DNA from: an uncultured Dysgonomonas sp.
Lineage (GTDB): Bacteria; Bacteroidota; Bacteroidia; Bacteroidales; Dysgonomonadaceae
Direction: 5' to 3'
Length of the DNA stretch: 64,000 nucleotides
Assembly (NCBI RefSeq): GCF_934668725.1
Contig: NZ_CAKUOF010000008.1
Location: 124,001 to 188,000 of the forward strand
Below the pieces are notes generated by a model that saw only the letters and a program-made list of their open reading frames with translations, did not search any database and was not told the DNA's origin. Made by a program: the position numbers and the translations under genes. This document shows, in pieces, positions 62,606 to 64,000 of the stretch (within the stretch, counting starts at the first letter, position 1; each line of letters opens with the position of its first letter).

Positions 62606-64000
62606 TTACCACCAACGAGGATCACCGGGTTGTTTTTCTCCAGCAATGTTAGTATCCTTGATTTTGAAATTTCCATTCGCAGGATCGGTAAATAAATTGG
62701 CCGATGTATTTTCATAATCCAAAACCCCTGTCAGCGGATAGTTTGAAGCAACTGTATAGTCATTCGTTTTATAAGAATCGTATACAAATGTGCTTTCTAT
62801 TTTCGGGTTGGTTGCCCGGGTAGACACAGAAGCATCTGAGGCTCCGAACAGACAGTTATTTATACTGAATGTTCCTGCAACATTGGCTGCTTTTCCATCG
62901 AAATTGATGATGTATTTATCTTTTGCTTGTGCATCGTAGAAAGTACAATAATTAATACTTATCGATGTAGGTTTCGATTTGCAAGTAATAACATTCGTAT
63001 TGTTTAATTTATATACTGTACTATTTTTCAAGCTAATATCTTTTACTGATACCGCAGCAGCATCTATAGATATAATACCATAACTTCCGATATTACTGAT
63101 TATACAGTTATCAATATCAATCAAGCCGACAGTTAACGCAGCACGCATACGAAATACCCCTCTAAAGGCAGATATAGTACAATTATCCATTTTGAATTCG
63201 GAAATCGTTCGGGCTGTAGTTGGATTATCATTCATCACATAATCAGCTGAAGCATCTGTACCTGTAACAGTCATGTTGTGTATCCATATTTTGAAAGAGG
63301 AAACAGCATTATCGAGTTTAATCTCCTTAAGGCTGATAGCTGCCTGTCCTTCTCCCGATAATCCCCATAATGTAAGAGATTTTATATGTGCCGGAAGTGT
63401 CCATGCATCGCCTATTTCAAATTTTGCAGATGAAGGGATAACTAACACAACTTCACTTTCGGTTATTGCATTTAAGAAATCGACAATATTTTCGGTACCT
63501 GTCATCGTATATCGTTTTCCGTCGCCCGATATTTTCTGAGCAGTTGTAAATGATTTTGTTCCTTTTTTACGATCTCCGTTATAAATCTCAACAGTATAAG
63601 ATGTGTTCTCTTTAAGATCCGATAATTCTAATTTACTTTCTGTAATATTAGATGGAGACAAATCGATTTGTTTTTTAGTTCCTCCACTTGATAATATGAT
63701 ATGAGTCACTTCGGCTTCGGCCTCCCAAGTTAATGTTGCCGAACTTTCGGTGATATTACTCACTGCATCGAAAATTTGTTCTCCAGAAGTCTTGAAAGTC
63801 AATGTTACCCATCTCGATTCCGGCAATCCGTTATTAGATGTTACTTTCATTCGGGCTGAGTATCTGCTCTCTGGATCTAATTTCTTTACCGTAGCAAGAT
63901 ATAACTTGGATGTAGAGTTAGGATCCAGCACAATGTCATCTGCCAATATCTCAACAGTATTGGTTATGGTAGTGAACTGTAAACTATCTTTACTGAATTC
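62606..64000 (-). CDS. Partial DUF4957/DUF5123-like surface protein of the pectin PUL
   Basis: The C-terminal 464 residues of a gene that continues past the window end; the frame is open to base 64000. A fibronectin-III-like part (SRYSARMKVTSNNGLPESRW; ESSATLTWEAEAEVTHIILS; about the first 140 residues) is followed by a beta-helix-like DUF4957/DUF5123 region (VVLVIPSSAKFEIGDAWTLP; NSTVYKLNNTNVITCKSKPT). It ends in the DUF5123-type tail NPLFGAS/DPANGNFKIKDTNIAGEKQP. Such proteins are common beside SusD in pectin PULs and probably bind polysaccharide at the surface. The start, and with it the signal peptide, lies outside the window. Confidence 0.75.
   Translation of the reverse strand, partial: EFSKDSLQFTTITNTVEILADDIVLDPNSTSKLYLATVKKLDPESRYSARMKVTSNNGLPESRWVTLTFKTSGEQIFDAVSNITESSATLTWEAEAEVTHIILSSGGTKKQIDLSPSNITESKLELSDLKENTSYTVEIYNGDRKKGTKSFTTAQKISGDGKRYTMTGTENIVDFLNAITESEVVLVIPSSAKFEIGDAWTLPAHIKSLTLWGLSGEGQAAISLKEIKLDNAVSSFKIWIHNMTVTGTDASADYVMNDNPTTARTISEFKMDNCTISAFRGVFRMRAALTVGLIDIDNCIISNIGSYGIISIDAAAVSVKDISLKNSTVYKLNNTNVITCKSKPTSISINYCTFYDAQAKDKYIINFDGKAANVAGTFSINNCLFGASDASVSTRATNPKIESTFVYDSYKTNDYTVASNYPLTGVLDYENTSANLFTDPANGNFKIKDTNIAGEKQPGDPRWW

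Noticed and set aside
1..64000. Prophage, insertion sequence, integron, tRNA or rRNA
   Set aside because: No transposase, integrase, capsid or structural RNA signature was recognised in any gene or gap.

Overview
The window looks like chromosomal DNA from a member of the Bacteroidota. The evidence is low GC, SusC/SusD pairs, TAnnTTTG-type promoter boxes, a complete Bat (aerotolerance-type) operon and DPP III/GH144/GH28 families typical of gut and insect-gut Bacteroidales. A Dysgonomonas-like genus is my inference; no rRNA or tRNA is present to confirm it. I saw no prophage, insertion sequence, CRISPR array or tRNA.

Layout. 1-2776 (minus): a partial outer-membrane channel-like gene, a DUF1003 protein and a TldD peptidase. 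2970-18206 (plus): a polysaccharide utilization locus (PUL) with a membrane-spanning propeller/Y_Y_Y/LuxR regulator, SusC, SusD, a secreted glycerophosphodiester phosphodiesterase (GDPD), a GH3 beta-glucosidase, a GH144-type beta-1,2-glucanase lipoprotein, a GH43-CBM32-FnIII protein and a secreted alpha/beta-hydrolase. GH144 plus GH3 points to beta-1,2-glucan, and GDPD points to glycerophosphate decoration. I therefore propose that the locus scavenges phosphoglycerol-substituted osmoregulated periplasmic glucans of Proteobacteria. This is the most interesting functional hypothesis in the window.

18299-26191: housekeeping genes (phosphopantetheinyl transferase, DinB-like protein, ligA, a DUF6913-like protein, dapA, a SHOCT-like membrane protein, DPP III). 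26314-38645 (minus): moxR, DUF58, a membrane Ig/DUF4381-like protein, batA, batB, batC, a second batD-like gene, batD and batE, followed by PAP2, a small DNA-binding-like protein and a DUF2007-Usp-Usp fusion. 39129-44299: pgk with a 66-bp perfect palindromic terminator, an AraC regulator, a VOC protein, an SGNH-like protein, and a translationally coupled pair made of a pseudo-receiver LuxR regulator and a RIC/YtfE-like di-iron protein.

44418-64000 (minus): a large pectin PUL with a DUF4957/DUF5123-like surface protein (cut by the window end), GH28, PL1, GH105, SusC, SusD, pectin methylesterase, GH28, CE12, then a 759-bp non-coding gap, CE12, GH43 and an alpha/beta-hydrolase. Together they would demethylate, deacetylate, cut and debranch homogalacturonan and rhamnogalacturonan, import the oligomers and clear the unsaturated ends. 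No dedicated regulator for it is inside the window.

Two non-coding signals stand out. One is a GC-rich, strongly structured block (about 48190-48580) inside the pectin PUL that looks like a structured RNA or a repeat element rather than a gene. The other is a family of about 50-bp dispersed intergenic repeats (a hairpin of the AAGGTC-n-GACCTT type followed by a CTTTGGTAAG-type tail) found at least eight times.
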